A stretch of 64,000 bases of DNA from Mycobacterium neglectum (GCF_002591975.1 NZ_NVQE01000001.1:62001-126000); one strand, 5' to 3'. Positions 38,209-47,393 are shown, counted from the stretch's first letter. Numbers and translations are program-made. Notes: a model not told the origin generated them from the sequence alone.

Positions 38209-39726
38209 TCAGGAGCGGGCGCGACTATTGCTCGCAGCCATGGTGCGCCCCTCGAAGAATTCGGGACTTCGGAATCGCCAGATGACCATCAGCACGGCAC
38301 CGAACAACAGGATGCCGAACCCCATGTAGAACACCAGGCCGATCCCACCGATGGAGGCGCCGCTGCCGTTCTCCGGGTTCATACTCTCGCGAATCGAGAT
38401 CACGAAGACGGCGGCGAGCACGAGCCCGCCGAGCAACGGGAAGAGGAACTTGAAGACCACGTTGTGGAGGTTCTTGAACAGCTCGCGACGGAAGTACCAC
38501 ACACAGGCGAACGCGGTGATGCCGTAGTACCAGCAGATCATGATGCCTAGTGCGGCAATGGTATCCAGCAACACATGCTCCGAGAGCAGGCTCACGACGG
38601 TGTAGAACGCGCCGGTGATCACGCCAGCCACCACCGTCGCGTAGGCGGGCACCAGAAAGCGGGGGCTGACATTGGCGAACCTGGCCGGGAACGCCTTATA
38701 TGCGCCCATCGCCAGCATGGTGCGAGCCGCTGGTAGAAATGTGGTTTGCAGACTGGCCACCGACGAGGCGAAGATGGCCAGGAACAGCACAGGACCGCCG
38801 AAACCACCGAGTATGGGATCGGCAAGCGCACCGAACACATTCTCCGAGTTTTCCGGATTGCCAAGTCCCAGACCCTCTTCGCCGACCCCGGCGTACATCA
38901 TCACCGCCACCGCGACCAGCAGGTAGGTCAACAGGATCGTCAACACGCACAAGAGTCCGGCCCGGCCTGGCACCCGCGTCGGATCCTTGCTCTCCTCACC
39001 GAGGGTCAGGCACGTGTCCCAGCCCCAGAACGCGAAGATGGACCCCGTCACGCCGATAATGAAGGCACCCATCGCAAGTCCGGTGAAGGGATCGAACCAA
39101 TCTAGATTGAAGGAGAGTCCGGCAGGAGCGTCACCACGACCGACGTGAAGGATCGCCATCGCTGCGAATGCCAGCAAGACCACCATCTGGAAACCCACGA
39201 GCACATATTGCACGTATTCGCTGGTGGTTATACCTCGGCTGGCGATGAACGTGGCGATCGCAATGAAAGCCAGTGTTGTGACGATGTTGATGAGTTTGTT
39301 GTCGGCCAGGTCGGCGATGTCTGGGTTGTTGAAGATCCGCGCGATGAACAGGTAGAAGAACTCCACTGCGATCGCTGCAAGGTTGGACAGCACGATGATG
39401 GTGGCAATCACCATTCCCCAGCCGCACATCCAGCCGATGTACGGCCCAAATGCCTTGGTGGACCAGGTGAACGAGGCTCCACAGTCAGGCGCGCGAGAGT
39501 TCAATTCACGATACGCGTAGGCGGTGAGGAACATCGGGATGAATCCGGCGATGAAGATCGCCGGCATCTTCAGGCCGACCGCGGCGACGATGAGGCCGAT
39601 GCTCGCGGTGAGCGTGTATCCGGGTGCGACGGAAGCAATGCCGAGGATCGCACCGGACAAGGTGCCTACCTTGCCGGTCGCGAGGCCTTTCGAGACGAGG
39701 CCGGTGTCCTCTTGAGTTTCACTCAC
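38209..39726 (-). CDS. APC-family amino acid permease
   Basis: A 505-residue polytopic membrane protein with about 12-13 helices. The APC superfamily opening is LVSKGLATGKVGTLSGAILGIASVAPGYTLTASIGLIVAAVG (unwound first helix), with YAYRELNSRAPDCGASFTWSTKAFGPYIGWMCGW and FAFWGWDTCLTLGEESKDPTRVPGRAGL further along; the latter corresponds to the conserved E-S/x-K-x-P loop. It imports an amino acid or amine by proton symport; the substrate is not predictable. The start ATG overlaps the stop of the UspA gene upstream (ATGA), so the two are translationally coupled, a pairing seen in other actinobacteria. Confidence 0.87.
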   Translation of the reverse strand: MSETQEDTGLVSKGLATGKVGTLSGAILGIASVAPGYTLTASIGLIVAAVGLKMPAIFIAGFIPMFLTAYAYRELNSRAPDCGASFTWSTKAFGPYIGWMCGWGMVIATIIVLSNLAAIAVEFFYLFIARIFNNPDIADLADNKLINIVTTLAFIAIATFIASRGITTSEYVQYVLVGFQMVVLLAFAAMAILHVGRGDAPAGLSFNLDWFDPFTGLAMGAFIIGVTGSIFAFWGWDTCLTLGEESKDPTRVPGRAGLLCVLTILLTYLLVAVAVMMYAGVGEEGLGLGNPENSENVFGALADPILGGFGGPVLFLAIFASSVASLQTTFLPAARTMLAMGAYKAFPARFANVSPRFLVPAYATVVAGVITGAFYTVVSLLSEHVLLDTIAALGIMICWYYGITAFACVWYFRRELFKNLHNVVFKFLFPLLGGLVLAAVFVISIRESMNPENGSGASIGGIGLVFYMGFGILLFGAVLMVIWRFRSPEFFEGRTMAASNSRARS

Positions 39727-40610
39727 GGCAGGTCGCCGGCTTCGAACTGATCCCGCGGAACGACCACCATCGGGACGTCCAGCACTCGGAGCATCTTGGC
39801 GGCCGTGGAACCCAGGAACAGGCGCTTGGGCGCGCTAAGCCGGCTGGACCCGACCATGATCAGGTCGCCGTCGTGCCACTGGAGCTTGCTGACCGCCTCC
39901 TCAACGGTGCGGCCGTCGACAATCGTCGATGCCACCGGAAAGTCAGCGGGGAGTTTGCTTTTCGCTGTCTCGAGGGTCTGCCGGGCATGTACGAGCGCAT
40001 GCTCACGGACCGCGTCGTCATCCCCACGAAGCGTGCCGAACATCGGGTCAAGCGCGACCAGGGACACCAGCCGCAACGGAGTTCCTGCGGCCCGGCTGAA
40101 CCGCACCGCCGTGTCGAGCAGCAGGTCCGCGCCTGCACGCTCACCGAGCGCGCACGTCACTTCGCGAACATGGTCGGTCGACCAATAGCGGCAACCCCGC
40201 GGTGCCACGGCGACAGGAACCGGCGCCGAATGCAGGAGCTCGTTGACGACGGACCCCAACGAGTAGCTGCCCGCCAGGCCACCGCCCGAGCCGCCGACGA
40301 CGATCAGGTCGGCCTGCACCCGTGCCGCCTCTTTGATCAGCCCGTCGGCATACGAGTCGTCAAAGCTGACATGGGTGCCCACGACGATATCGGCGGGTAT
40401 CGACGCGCGCGCTTCGGCAAGCCAATGCTCGGCCTGCTCGGCGAGGTGTTCGTCGTACCCACCGACCGGCACAAGCGAAGGCACCACGCGATCCGGCGGC
40501 AAGATGATGCTCACCCCTAGCTCGGCGCCGAGTGTGCGGCACAGCCGCACCCCCAGCGCTATCGCGTCGGCGCCTCCCGGCGTTGCCAGATAACCAACGA
40601 CCAGCTTCAT
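39723..40610 (-). CDS. Universal stress protein with tandem UspA domains
   Basis: A 295-residue protein with two UspA domains (about 1-140 and 145-290). The ATP-binding G-x2-G-x9-G(S/T) pattern is visible in the first domain as VVGGSGGGLAGSYSLGSVVNELLHSAPVPVAV and in the second as MVGSSRLSAPKRLFLGSTAAKMLRVLDVPMVVV. The start ATG at 40610 (MKLVVGYLATPGG) has a GGAGGG ribosome site about 9-14 bases upstream; the ATG-less extension to 40637 contains that site. It is coupled by an ATGA overlap to the amino acid permease, suggesting it regulates or is expressed with that transporter. No convincing DosR box was found upstream. Confidence 0.9.
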   Translation of the reverse strand: MKLVVGYLATPGGADAIALGVRLCRTLGAELGVSIILPPDRVVPSLVPVGGYDEHLAEQAEHWLAEARASIPADIVVGTHVSFDDSYADGLIKEAARVQADLIVVGGSGGGLAGSYSLGSVVNELLHSAPVPVAVAPRGCRYWSTDHVREVTCALGERAGADLLLDTAVRFSRAAGTPLRLVSLVALDPMFGTLRGDDDAVREHALVHARQTLETAKSKLPADFPVASTIVDGRTVEEAVSKLQWHDGDLIMVGSSRLSAPKRLFLGSTAAKMLRVLDVPMVVVPRDQFEAGDLP

Positions 40611-40720
40611 AACCAAACCACCCTCCATCTCGCACACCGCTGTACGGACGTCGTGTGGTGAATCCTGTCAACGCGGGACCGCGGTTAGACGCGCTTCCGC
40701 GAAATTGGCCGGTGCTGGAG

Positions 40721-41590
40721 TCAGGCGCTGTACTCGGCGCTGCCGTCCTCGAGCACCAAGCGCGCGTTCGAGCCGTCCGGATCCGACGCCTCGGTGCGGA
40801 ACACCGCGTGTCCCGCCTCGGTCCGCCAGATGGACGTCGTCAGGGTCTCGCCGGGAAACACCGGCGACGTGAATCGGGCTGCGATGGCGCTGACTTTCGT
40901 CGCATCACCCGCACCGAGGTCGGCCACCAGCGCCCGGCCCGCGACGCCGTAGCTACACAGACCGTGCAGGATCGGCTTCGGGAAGCCGGCCAGCTCGCGT
41001 GCGAACCAAGGATCACTGTGCAGCGGATTGCGGTCACCGGACAGTCGGTAGATCAGCGCCTGGTCCTCGCGGGTGGGCAGCGCGATCTTCGAATCCGGTT
41101 CGCGGTCTGGGATTTCCGGCGCCGATGGTCGTTGCCCGGGCTGGCCGCCGAATCCGCCCTCGCCACGGATGACCGCCGTGGTGTGCGTTTCGGCGATGAC
41201 CTCGCCGGAGTCGGGATCAGTGCCGGTCGCCTTGAGCATGACGATGGCGTTTTTGCCCTCGCCCTTGTCTTGGATGTCGGCGACTTCGGCGACGACGCTC
41301 AGCCGGCCCGCCGGTGGCAGCGGCTTGAACAGCCGGATCCCCTGGGACCCGTGCAGCAGCATGGCGAAGTTGAAGCTGCCGATCATGGCGGCAGCCGCGA
41401 ACGGCAGACACGCGATGACCGCGTAGGTCGGCAGCACCTGTTGCGGGGTGTCGTGGCTGTTCTCTGTGGTGAACGCCAGATCGTCGAGTCCCGCGCCCAC
41501 GCCGAGCGCATAAAGCATGGTGTCGCGGTCGGTCCATTTGAAAAGCTGCGGTTCCGTCTTCGCACCTATGGCATTCGGGTCGAGCGGCAT
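40721..41590 (-). CDS. htdY: MaoC-like (3R)-hydroxyacyl-thioester dehydratase, HtdY type
   Basis: A 289-residue double hot-dog protein. The C-terminal hot-dog contains the hydratase-2 motif YRLSGDRNPLHSDPWFAR (Asp and His catalytic) followed by PILHGLCSYGVAGRAL. The N-terminal hot-dog (about 10-150) is the degenerate partner, as in fungal/mycobacterial MFE-2-like hydratases. It hydrates trans-2-enoyl-CoA to (3R)-hydroxyacyl-CoA or the reverse in fatty acid metabolism. Length (290) and place beside acrA1 match M. tuberculosis htdY (Rv3389c). The ATG at 41590 has a GGGAG ribosome site; the further-open frame overlaps the acrA1 promoter. It is divergent from acrA1 with about 92 bases between. 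Confidence 0.9.
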   Translation of the reverse strand: MPLDPNAIGAKTEPQLFKWTDRDTMLYALGVGAGLDDLAFTTENSHDTPQQVLPTYAVIACLPFAAAAMIGSFNFAMLLHGSQGIRLFKPLPPAGRLSVVAEVADIQDKGEGKNAIVMLKATGTDPDSGEVIAETHTTAVIRGEGGFGGQPGQRPSAPEIPDREPDSKIALPTREDQALIYRLSGDRNPLHSDPWFARELAGFPKPILHGLCSYGVAGRALVADLGAGDATKVSAIAARFTSPVFPGETLTTSIWRTEAGHAVFRTEASDPDGSNARLVLEDGSAEYSA

Positions 41591-41682
41591 CGAGGCTCCC
41601 TTCGCTGGTGTGTCGGACCATACACAGCACCGCCGGCGAGCCGGCGATCCAGCCATTGACGTTTCCCCCGCCAGGGGTGACC

Positions 41683-43716
41683 ATGGCTGGCATGCGCTAT
41701 GTCGTTACCGGCGGTACCGGGTTTATTGGCCGGCGGGTGGTGTCGCAGATTCTGGCGAGCCGCGATGACGCCGAGGTGTGGGTTCTGGTCCGGCGTGAGT
41801 CGCTCGAGCGGTTCGAGCGACTCGCCACCGAAGGCGACCACCCGTGGGGTGAGCGCGCTAAGCCGCTGGTCGGCGACCTCACCTCACCCGACCTCGGGCT
41901 GAGCGACGAAGCCGTCGCCGAACTCGGCACCGTCGAGCACATCGTGCATTGCGCAGCGATCTACGACATCACCGTCGGCGAGGCCGACCAGCGTGCCGCC
42001 AATGTCGACGGCACCCGTGCCGTCATCGATCTCGCCCTTCGGCTCGATGCGACCTTGCACCACGTGTCGTCGATCGCCGTGGCCGGCGCCTACCGGGGCG
42101 AGTTCACCGAGGACGATTTCGACGTCGCGCAGGAGCTGCCGACGCCGTATCACCAGACGAAGTTCGAGGCCGAACTGCTGGTCCGCTCGGCGCACGGGCT
42201 GCGGTACCGGATCTACCGGCCCGCGGTCGTCGTCGGCGATTCGCGCACCGGTGAGATGGACAAGGTCGACGGGCCCTATTACTTCTTCGGCGTGCTGGCC
42301 AAGCTGGCGCGACTGCCCGGTATCACCCCGATGGTGCTACCGGACACCGGTCGCACCAACATCGTTCCGGTGGACTTTGTCGTTGAAGCCGCTGTCCATC
42401 TCATGCACAAACCCGACCGCGACGGGCAGACGTTCCACCTCACCGCACCGAAAACCATTGGGCTGCAGGGTATCTACCGTGGCGTCGCCAAAGCCGCCGG
42501 CTTGCCGCCGCTGCTCGGCTCACTGCCGCGCGGCGTCGCCACACCGATCGTGCGGGCCACCGGGCGCGCCAAGATCCTGCGCAATATGGCGGCCACCCAA
42601 CTGGGTGTTCCCGCCGAAGTCCTCGACGTCGTCGACCTATTCGGAACCTTCACGTCCGACAACACCGACGAGGCGTTGCGCGGCACCGGCATCACCGTGC
42701 CGGAGTTCGCGACATATGCCCCGAAGCTGTGGCAGTACTGGGCCGAGCACCTGGATCCCGATCGCGCGCGTCGCGACGACCCCGCGGGGCCTCTGGTGGG
42801 CAAGCACGTCATCATCACCGGCGCATCCAGTGGGATCGGACGGGCGTCGGCGGTGGCTGTCGCCGAACGCGGAGCGACGGTATTTGCGTTGGCACGCAAC
42901 GCCGAAGCGCTCGACCAGCTCATCGCCGAAATCCGCGAGGCGGGCGGACAGGCGCACGCGTTCACATGCGACGTCACCGACTCGACGTCCGTCGAGGCCA
43001 CCATCAAAGACATCCTCGGCCGGTTCGGGCATGTCGACTATCTGGTCAACAACGCAGGACGGTCGATCCGTCGTTCGGTGTCGGCATCAACCGACCGACT
43101 GCACGACTACGAGCGCGTGATGGCGGTCAACTACTTCGGGTCGGTGCGGATGGTGCTCGCCTTGCTGCCCCATTGGCGGAGGCGGAAATTCGGGCACGTC
43201 GTCAACGTGTCCAGCGCAGGCGTGCAGGCCAGCAGCCCAAAGTACAGCGCGTACATCCCCAGCAAGGCGGCGCTGGACGCATTCGCCGAAGTCGTTGGCA
43301 GCGAGACGCTTTCCGATCACATCACCTTCACCAGCATTCATATGCCGTTGGTGAAGACGCCGATGATCGCGCCGTCGCGACGCCTGAACCCGATACCCCC
43401 GATCACCGCCGAGCACGCTGCGGCGATGGTGGTGCGAGGATTGGTCGACAAACCCGCGAGGATCGACACCCCCGTCGGAACGCTGGCCGACGTCGGCATG
43501 TACTTCACCCCCAAACTGTCGCGGCGGGTCCTGCACCAGATCTATCTGGGCTACCCGGATTCGGCGGCCGCCCGCGGGGCCGAAGCATCCGAGCCCGCCC
43601 CCGAACGCCGCCCGAAGCGGCCCGCGCGCGCCACGGTGCCCCGGGTACGTGTCCCGCGGGTCGTGTCCCGCCCGGCCAAACGTGCGCTACGCCTGGTGCC
43701 CGGCGTGCACTGGTGA
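41683..43716 (+). CDS. acrA1: Multifunctional fatty acyl-CoA reductase (NAD-epimerase plus SDR fusion)
   Basis: A 677-residue two-domain protein. Domain 1 (about 1-360) is an extended SDR/male-sterility-like reductase: YVVTGGTGFIGRRVV, VEHIVHCAAIYDI and PYHQTKFEAELLVR (YxxxK). Domain 2 (about 375-620) is a classical SDR: VIITGASSGIGRASAVAVAERGA, YLVNNAGRSIRRS and SPKYSAYIPSKAAL (YxxxK). The C-terminal 50 residues are basic and Pro-rich (RRPKRPARATVPRVRVPRVVSRPAKRALRL). The layout matches mycobacterial AcrA1/FcoA-type reductases (Rv3391), which reduce long-chain acyl-CoA to aldehyde and alcohol. Start MAGMRYVV (41683) has an AGGGG site 5 bases away; MRYVV at 41692 is an alternative. Confidence 0.88.
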   Translation: MAGMRYVVTGGTGFIGRRVVSQILASRDDAEVWVLVRRESLERFERLATEGDHPWGERAKPLVGDLTSPDLGLSDEAVAELGTVEHIVHCAAIYDITVGEADQRAANVDGTRAVIDLALRLDATLHHVSSIAVAGAYRGEFTEDDFDVAQELPTPYHQTKFEAELLVRSAHGLRYRIYRPAVVVGDSRTGEMDKVDGPYYFFGVLAKLARLPGITPMVLPDTGRTNIVPVDFVVEAAVHLMHKPDRDGQTFHLTAPKTIGLQGIYRGVAKAAGLPPLLGSLPRGVATPIVRATGRAKILRNMAATQLGVPAEVLDVVDLFGTFTSDNTDEALRGTGITVPEFATYAPKLWQYWAEHLDPDRARRDDPAGPLVGKHVIITGASSGIGRASAVAVAERGATVFALARNAEALDQLIAEIREAGGQAHAFTCDVTDSTSVEATIKDILGRFGHVDYLVNNAGRSIRRSVSASTDRLHDYERVMAVNYFGSVRMVLALLPHWRRRKFGHVVNVSSAGVQASSPKYSAYIPSKAALDAFAEVVGSETLSDHITFTSIHMPLVKTPMIAPSRRLNPIPPITAEHAAAMVVRGLVDKPARIDTPVGTLADVGMYFTPKLSRRVLHQIYLGYPDSAAARGAEASEPAPERRPKRPARATVPRVRVPRVVSRPAKRALRLVPGVHW

Positions 43717-43741
43717 CCTGGATGGTCCTATCGTTGGCAGC

Positions 43742-44776
43742 GTGACGCTACCTGTCTTCGTCGACGTCGATACCGGCGTCGACGACGCGATGGCGTTGGT
43801 GTACCTGTTCGCCAGCGAGGACGCCAACGTCGTCGGAATTGCCTCGACTGCGGGAAATGTTCCCGCGCAACAGGTCTGCGAGAACAACCTGGGTCTGCTT
43901 GCACTCTGCGGACTGGACATCCCGGTCTCCAAGGGATCCGAGCATCCGATCAAGACACCGTTGCGCACCGCCGAAGACACCCACGGACCCAAGGGCATGG
44001 GTTACGCGCAGTTGCCCGCGACCGACCGTCGGCCCACCGCACACGATGCCGCCGACGCGTGGGTTCGTGCGGCACACGAACATCCCGGTGAGTTGGTCGC
44101 GGTAGTCGTCGGCCCGTTGACCAACCTGGCACTGGCTTTGCGGAAGGAACCGGCGCTGCCGAGGCTGCTGCGTCGTCTTGTCATCATGGGCGGCGCATTC
44201 GACTACCGAGGCAACACCACACCGGTCGCGGAATGGAACGTCAGCGTGGATCCTGAGGCCGCCGCCGAGGTCTTCGCTGTGTGGGGGGCGGCGTGGGGGC
44301 TGAAGCCGCCGGAACATCTCCCAATCATGCTCGGCCTGAACCTGACCGAGAACATCGCCATGACGCCGACGCTGCTGAGCCGGCTCGCGACGGTGGCGGC
44401 GTCGTCGTCGATTCCGATGAGCGTGCTGGACAACCGGGGCACTCGGTCGGTTGCCTCCAATCCGTTGATCGCGGTTCTCGAGGACGCGATGCGGTTCTAT
44501 TTCGAGTTCCACTTCGACCAGAACGAGGGCTATCTGGCGCATCTGCACGACCCGTTGGCCGCAGCGGTGGTGCTGGATCCCGATCTGGTCAGTTACCGAC
44601 GTGTCACCGTCGACGTCGAACTGACCGGCACACTGACCCGAGGCATGACAATCGCGGACTGGAGCAACCGGTGGGGCCGGGAGCCCAATGCGCTCATAGG
44701 TGTTGGCGTTGACCCGGAGATGTTCTTCGACCGGTTCATCAGCCGGGTCGGTGCGTTCGCGAAGCGACTGATCTGA
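43742..44776 (+). CDS. iunH: Inosine-uridine preferring nucleoside hydrolase
   Basis: A 344-residue nucleoside hydrolase. The N-terminal calcium-binding motif is FVDVDTGVDDAMALVYLF (the family DTDxGxDD with Val for the first Asp-adjacent residue). Further markers are GIASTAGNVPAQQVCENNLGLLALCG, VVGPLTNLALAL and the EWNVSVDPEAAAEVF loop; the last carries the conserved Asn-Asp substrate contacts. It cleaves the N-glycosidic bond of ribonucleosides to free ribose and base for salvage. The start is a GTG at 43742, 25 bases after acrA1. A longer frame exists only inside acrA1. Equivalent to Rv3393 in position (308 residues there). It converges on the broken DUF6480 gene. Confidence 0.9.
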   Translation: MTLPVFVDVDTGVDDAMALVYLFASEDANVVGIASTAGNVPAQQVCENNLGLLALCGLDIPVSKGSEHPIKTPLRTAEDTHGPKGMGYAQLPATDRRPTAHDAADAWVRAAHEHPGELVAVVVGPLTNLALALRKEPALPRLLRRLVIMGGAFDYRGNTTPVAEWNVSVDPEAAAEVFAVWGAAWGLKPPEHLPIMLGLNLTENIAMTPTLLSRLATVAASSSIPMSVLDNRGTRSVASNPLIAVLEDAMRFYFEFHFDQNEGYLAHLHDPLAAAVVLDPDLVSYRRVTVDVELTGTLTRGMTIADWSNRWGREPNALIGVGVDPEMFFDRFISRVGAFAKRLI

Positions 44777-44782
44777 ACTTCG

Positions 44783-45009
44783 TTACCAGACCAGCACCAG
44801 CGCTGTCGCGAGGAACAACAGGATGAAAATGGCGATGGCAATGAGGCTCGCGACGACGGCGGGCGTGAACTTTCGACGGGCTTCGGCTGCGGGGCCGAAA
44901 GGCCAGAAGTCTGCGCCGAATCCGGCGGTGTGGAACCTGGCGCAACTCCACCGCCGGGTTCGAGGCCTGACGTGTGTGCCGGATCGGGATCTGGGGGCTG
45001 TGCAGTCAT
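44783..45009 (-). pseudogene. DUF6480 small membrane protein, broken by a -1 type frameshift
   Basis: From ATG 45009 the first frame encodes MTAQPPDPDPAHTSGLEPGG, a GVAPGSTPPDSAQTSGLSAPQP stretch and then KPVE; this is the DUF6480 signature. The expected C-terminal helix (RRKFTPAVVASLIAIAIF, then ILLFLATALVLVW) is present but in another frame, ending at TAA 44783-44785. The frames join near 44880-44900. Adding one base (for example a G in the CCGAAG codons after SAPQ) would give an intact protein of about 75 residues, ...SAPQPEARRKFTPAVV.... No slippery heptamer is visible. It lies 30 bases after imuB on the same strand, so it is a third gene of the SOS unit. It is either a real one-base deletion or a sequence error. 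As read, the first frame runs on for about 80 residues without a helix. Confidence 0.8.
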
Positions 45010-45039
45010 GCCATATGCGCGTACCCCATCTGGCCACAT

Positions 45040-46602
45040 CTATTCGTAGATACCCTCCACATACCAGCTCCGTTGCCGGTAGCACAGCAGCAGAGCCCGC
45101 CCTGGCTTGCCATCGACCAGCACCTGGGCACGCGCGGTCCGGCCCACCGGCTTGCGTTCCGGATCCCACCAGCGTTCGTCGACCGGCCAGGGCCCGGTCC
45201 ACCAGCTCAGATTCCCGCCGTGCCCCGGAGATTCCAGCCGCGCCGGATCCGATGAGAACAATCCGCGATGCGTTACCCGCACCGGTCTTCCTTGTGCGTC
45301 AAGAACTTCCACCGGATCATCGAGCAATACCACCGGCGAGGGCTGAGTCAGCTGACCCGGCCAAGGCTGAGTCGGGTCGGCCTGCGGAACCGGCTCGTCC
45401 CCCAGCGCGGTGAAAGTGATGCGCTCCGCCGGTCCGCGGCCACCACTGAGCACCGGCACCTGAACCGCTTCGGGCCCCAACAGACCCTGCACCCGCACCA
45501 GTGCCCGCCGAGCGCGTAACCGGTCGTCGTCGCCGGATGATCCCCAGAGCGGAAGCTGTAGAGCTCCCGCCGACACCACTTCCACCGGATGCAGGCGCAG
45601 CACCACGACGGGGGCAGTCGGCCGGTCGTCACGGCGCCGGGTCAGCCAGCCGTCCAGTTGCCAGCGCACTCGATCAGCGGTGGCATCCTCTGTCAGGGGT
45701 TCCGCACAACGCCAAACCCGATTCAGCTCTTCACCGTTGGCAGTGACGGCTTGGATGGCGAGCCGGGTGCAGCCCACGCCGGCGCCTTCCAGACTGCGGT
45801 GCAGTTCACCGGCAAGGGAGCGGCCCGCGAAGGCCGCCGCATCCACCCGATCGATCGGCGGATCGCAGTTCATCACGGCATCGAGCTCCGGAGGTAGGTC
45901 CCGCCCGGACGGTCTACGGTCGGACTCCCCGCACGCGAACCGGTGGGCACTGATCGCATCCGCACCGAACCGGGATGCCACATCGGTTCGCGACAACTCG
46001 GCGAACTGCCCGATAGTGCGGATTCCCATCCGCCACAGCAGGTCTGCCAGATCCTCGCGACCGGCTCCGGAAAGACTGGGTTCGGTGGCCAGCTGCCGGA
46101 TGGACAGCACGGACAGAAACGACGCGTCCTGGCCTGGCTCGACGATGCGCCCCGCCCTGGCCGCGAACACCGCGGTGGCCAACTGATCGGCGATACCCGT
46201 CTGACATTCGGCACCCGCCGAGGCCACCGCGTCAACCAGTCGCTCGGCGGCCACCTGCTCGGATCCGAAGTACCGCGATGCACCCCGGACCGACACCACA
46301 AGCAGACCGGGCCGCAACACTTCCGCTCGCGGCACCCATTCGTCCACCGCGGCTGTCACGCCCTCGAAGTGGCGGGCATCGCGCGCCGGATCGGCGGTGG
46401 CGACATGCAGTTGCGGGCAACGGGCCTGCGCCTCACGACGACGCAGCCCGCGCCGCACCCCTACCGCCCTCGCAGCTGCCGAACAAGCGATGACCCGGTT
46501 GGCCAGGGTGACCGCCACCGGATCGGTGGCAGGCAGTCCGGCCGCGGCTGCCGCGCCGACCGCAGGCCAATCCATGCACCACAGCGCGAGAACTCGCGAC
46601 AC
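45040..46602 (-). CDS. imuB: Y-family polymerase-like mutasome protein ImuB
   Basis: A 520-residue Y-family homologue lacking the catalytic acidic residues, which acts as the hub of the DnaE2 mutasome. It opens VSRVLALWCMDWPAVGAAAA, has RRGLRRREAQARCPQL and the little-finger region, and contains QLPLWG at about 349-354, the beta-clamp-binding motif reported for mycobacterial ImuB. The C-terminal part ends in GRALLLCYRQRSWYVEGIYE. The start is the GTG at 46602, two bases after the imuA' stop; the frame upstream of it is an antisense-free overlap within imuA' and not real. Length matches M. tuberculosis ImuB (527). It recruits DnaE2 to the clamp and binds ImuA'. Expressed from the SOS box at 47378. 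Confidence 0.94.
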   Translation of the reverse strand: MSRVLALWCMDWPAVGAAAAAGLPATDPVAVTLANRVIACSAAARAVGVRRGLRRREAQARCPQLHVATADPARDARHFEGVTAAVDEWVPRAEVLRPGLLVVSVRGASRYFGSEQVAAERLVDAVASAGAECQTGIADQLATAVFAARAGRIVEPGQDASFLSVLSIRQLATEPSLSGAGREDLADLLWRMGIRTIGQFAELSRTDVASRFGADAISAHRFACGESDRRPSGRDLPPELDAVMNCDPPIDRVDAAAFAGRSLAGELHRSLEGAGVGCTRLAIQAVTANGEELNRVWRCAEPLTEDATADRVRWQLDGWLTRRRDDRPTAPVVVLRLHPVEVVSAGALQLPLWGSSGDDDRLRARRALVRVQGLLGPEAVQVPVLSGGRGPAERITFTALGDEPVPQADPTQPWPGQLTQPSPVVLLDDPVEVLDAQGRPVRVTHRGLFSSDPARLESPGHGGNLSWWTGPWPVDERWWDPERKPVGRTARAQVLVDGKPGRALLLCYRQRSWYVEGIYE

Positions 46603-46604
46603 CG

Positions 46605-47342
46605 TTAGCCGCCGACTGCGATGCGTGGCAGCCCGGGAGTCCGGCTCCTGGCCCGGGTATCCAACCGCACCCGACCGATCCGCCCCCGACCGGAAATCTC
46701 CGTGCCACCATCGGTGCCGACCATCTCGTAGCCACAGACCCTGGCATCCAGCCGGACCGAGGCGCCCTGCCAATCGCCTCCGGTGACCAGCAATGTGCAC
46801 CCCTTCTGCCTGGCGCGAGCGGTCACGGCCCGCGCCCTGCTCATCGGCACCGAACGGCCGGCCAGCGCCAGCACCACCAGATCCAGACCGTCCAACAGAA
46901 CCGCGGCCACCTCCACCGGATCGGAACCGGGGTAGGGAATAACTGCAATCCGACTCAGATCCGCACCCATTTCGACCGCCGCCAGCAGGCCGACGTCGGG
47001 CTGCCCGACGATCGCCGCATGACCCCCCTCCGCGGTGGCCGCAGCCACCATCCTGAGCATCAGCGACCTGGCCCCGGACAGCACCGCCACCGTCCCTCTG
47101 GGCAACAGCCGTGGCAGGGTGCCGGACACCGGCTGCTCCGGCAACGCATCGGTGGATGGGCCGATCGGCGGATCCAAGGTCTCCAGCAAAGTTTCCTGCG
47201 CAGAATTCGTGCCACTCGCAGAGACCCTGCACGCACCCGGGGTTTCCATCTTCCCGGAGACTTCGGCTATCCTGCGACGTAGTTGTTCTACCTGTTCAGC
47301 ACGCTCTTTTCGGTGCCGATTCAGATCCGTCGCCACCGCCAC
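46605..47342 (-). CDS. imuA': Mutasome accessory protein ImuA' (RecA/SulA-like fold)
   Basis: A 245-residue protein matching mycobacterial ImuA' (Rv3395c). Its core resembles a RecA-like domain with a degenerate P-loop area around [34 protein letters not shown] and Walker B-like [10 protein letters not shown]. The N-terminal 50 residues form a predicted coiled helix ([24 protein letters not shown]). It interacts with ImuB and is needed for damage-induced mutagenesis by DnaE2. The start is GTG 47342, preceded by an ideal GGAGG ribosome site at 7 bases. The upstream promoter carries a LexA box (47378-47393). imuB starts two bases after its stop. Confidence 0.93.
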   Translation of the reverse strand: MAVATDLNRHRKERAEQVEQLRRRIAEVSGKMETPGACRVSASGTNSAQETLLETLDPPIGPSTDALPEQPVSGTLPRLLPRGTVAVLSGARSLMLRMVAAATAEGGHAAIVGQPDVGLLAAVEMGADLSRIAVIPYPGSDPVEVAAVLLDGLDLVVLALAGRSVPMSRARAVTARARQKGCTLLVTGGDWQGASVRLDARVCGYEMVGTDGGTEISGRGRIGRVRLDTRARSRTPGLPRIAVGG

Positions 47343-47377
47343 AGCAGCACCTCCAGCATCATTCGAAACAACAATTT

Positions 47378-47393
47378 TCGAACATATGTTCGA
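47378..47393. promoter_or_regulatory. LexA (SOS) box of imuA'-imuB
   Basis: TCGAACATATGTTCGA is a fully symmetric match to the mycobacterial LexA operator. It lies 35 bases upstream of the imuA' start, embedded in TTTCGAACATATGTTCGAAA, and will bring imuA', imuB and the downstream DUF6480 gene under DNA-damage control together with dnaE2. Confidence 0.95.

Noticed and set aside
40611..40720. DosR-type dormancy box upstream of the universal stress protein
   Set aside because: Only a short GGGAC core was seen; the symmetric partner half is missing.
44880..44900. Programmed -1 frameshift in the DUF6480 gene
   Set aside because: No X-XXY-YYZ slippery heptamer is present in the zero frame at the junction; a one-base deletion or a sequence error is simpler.
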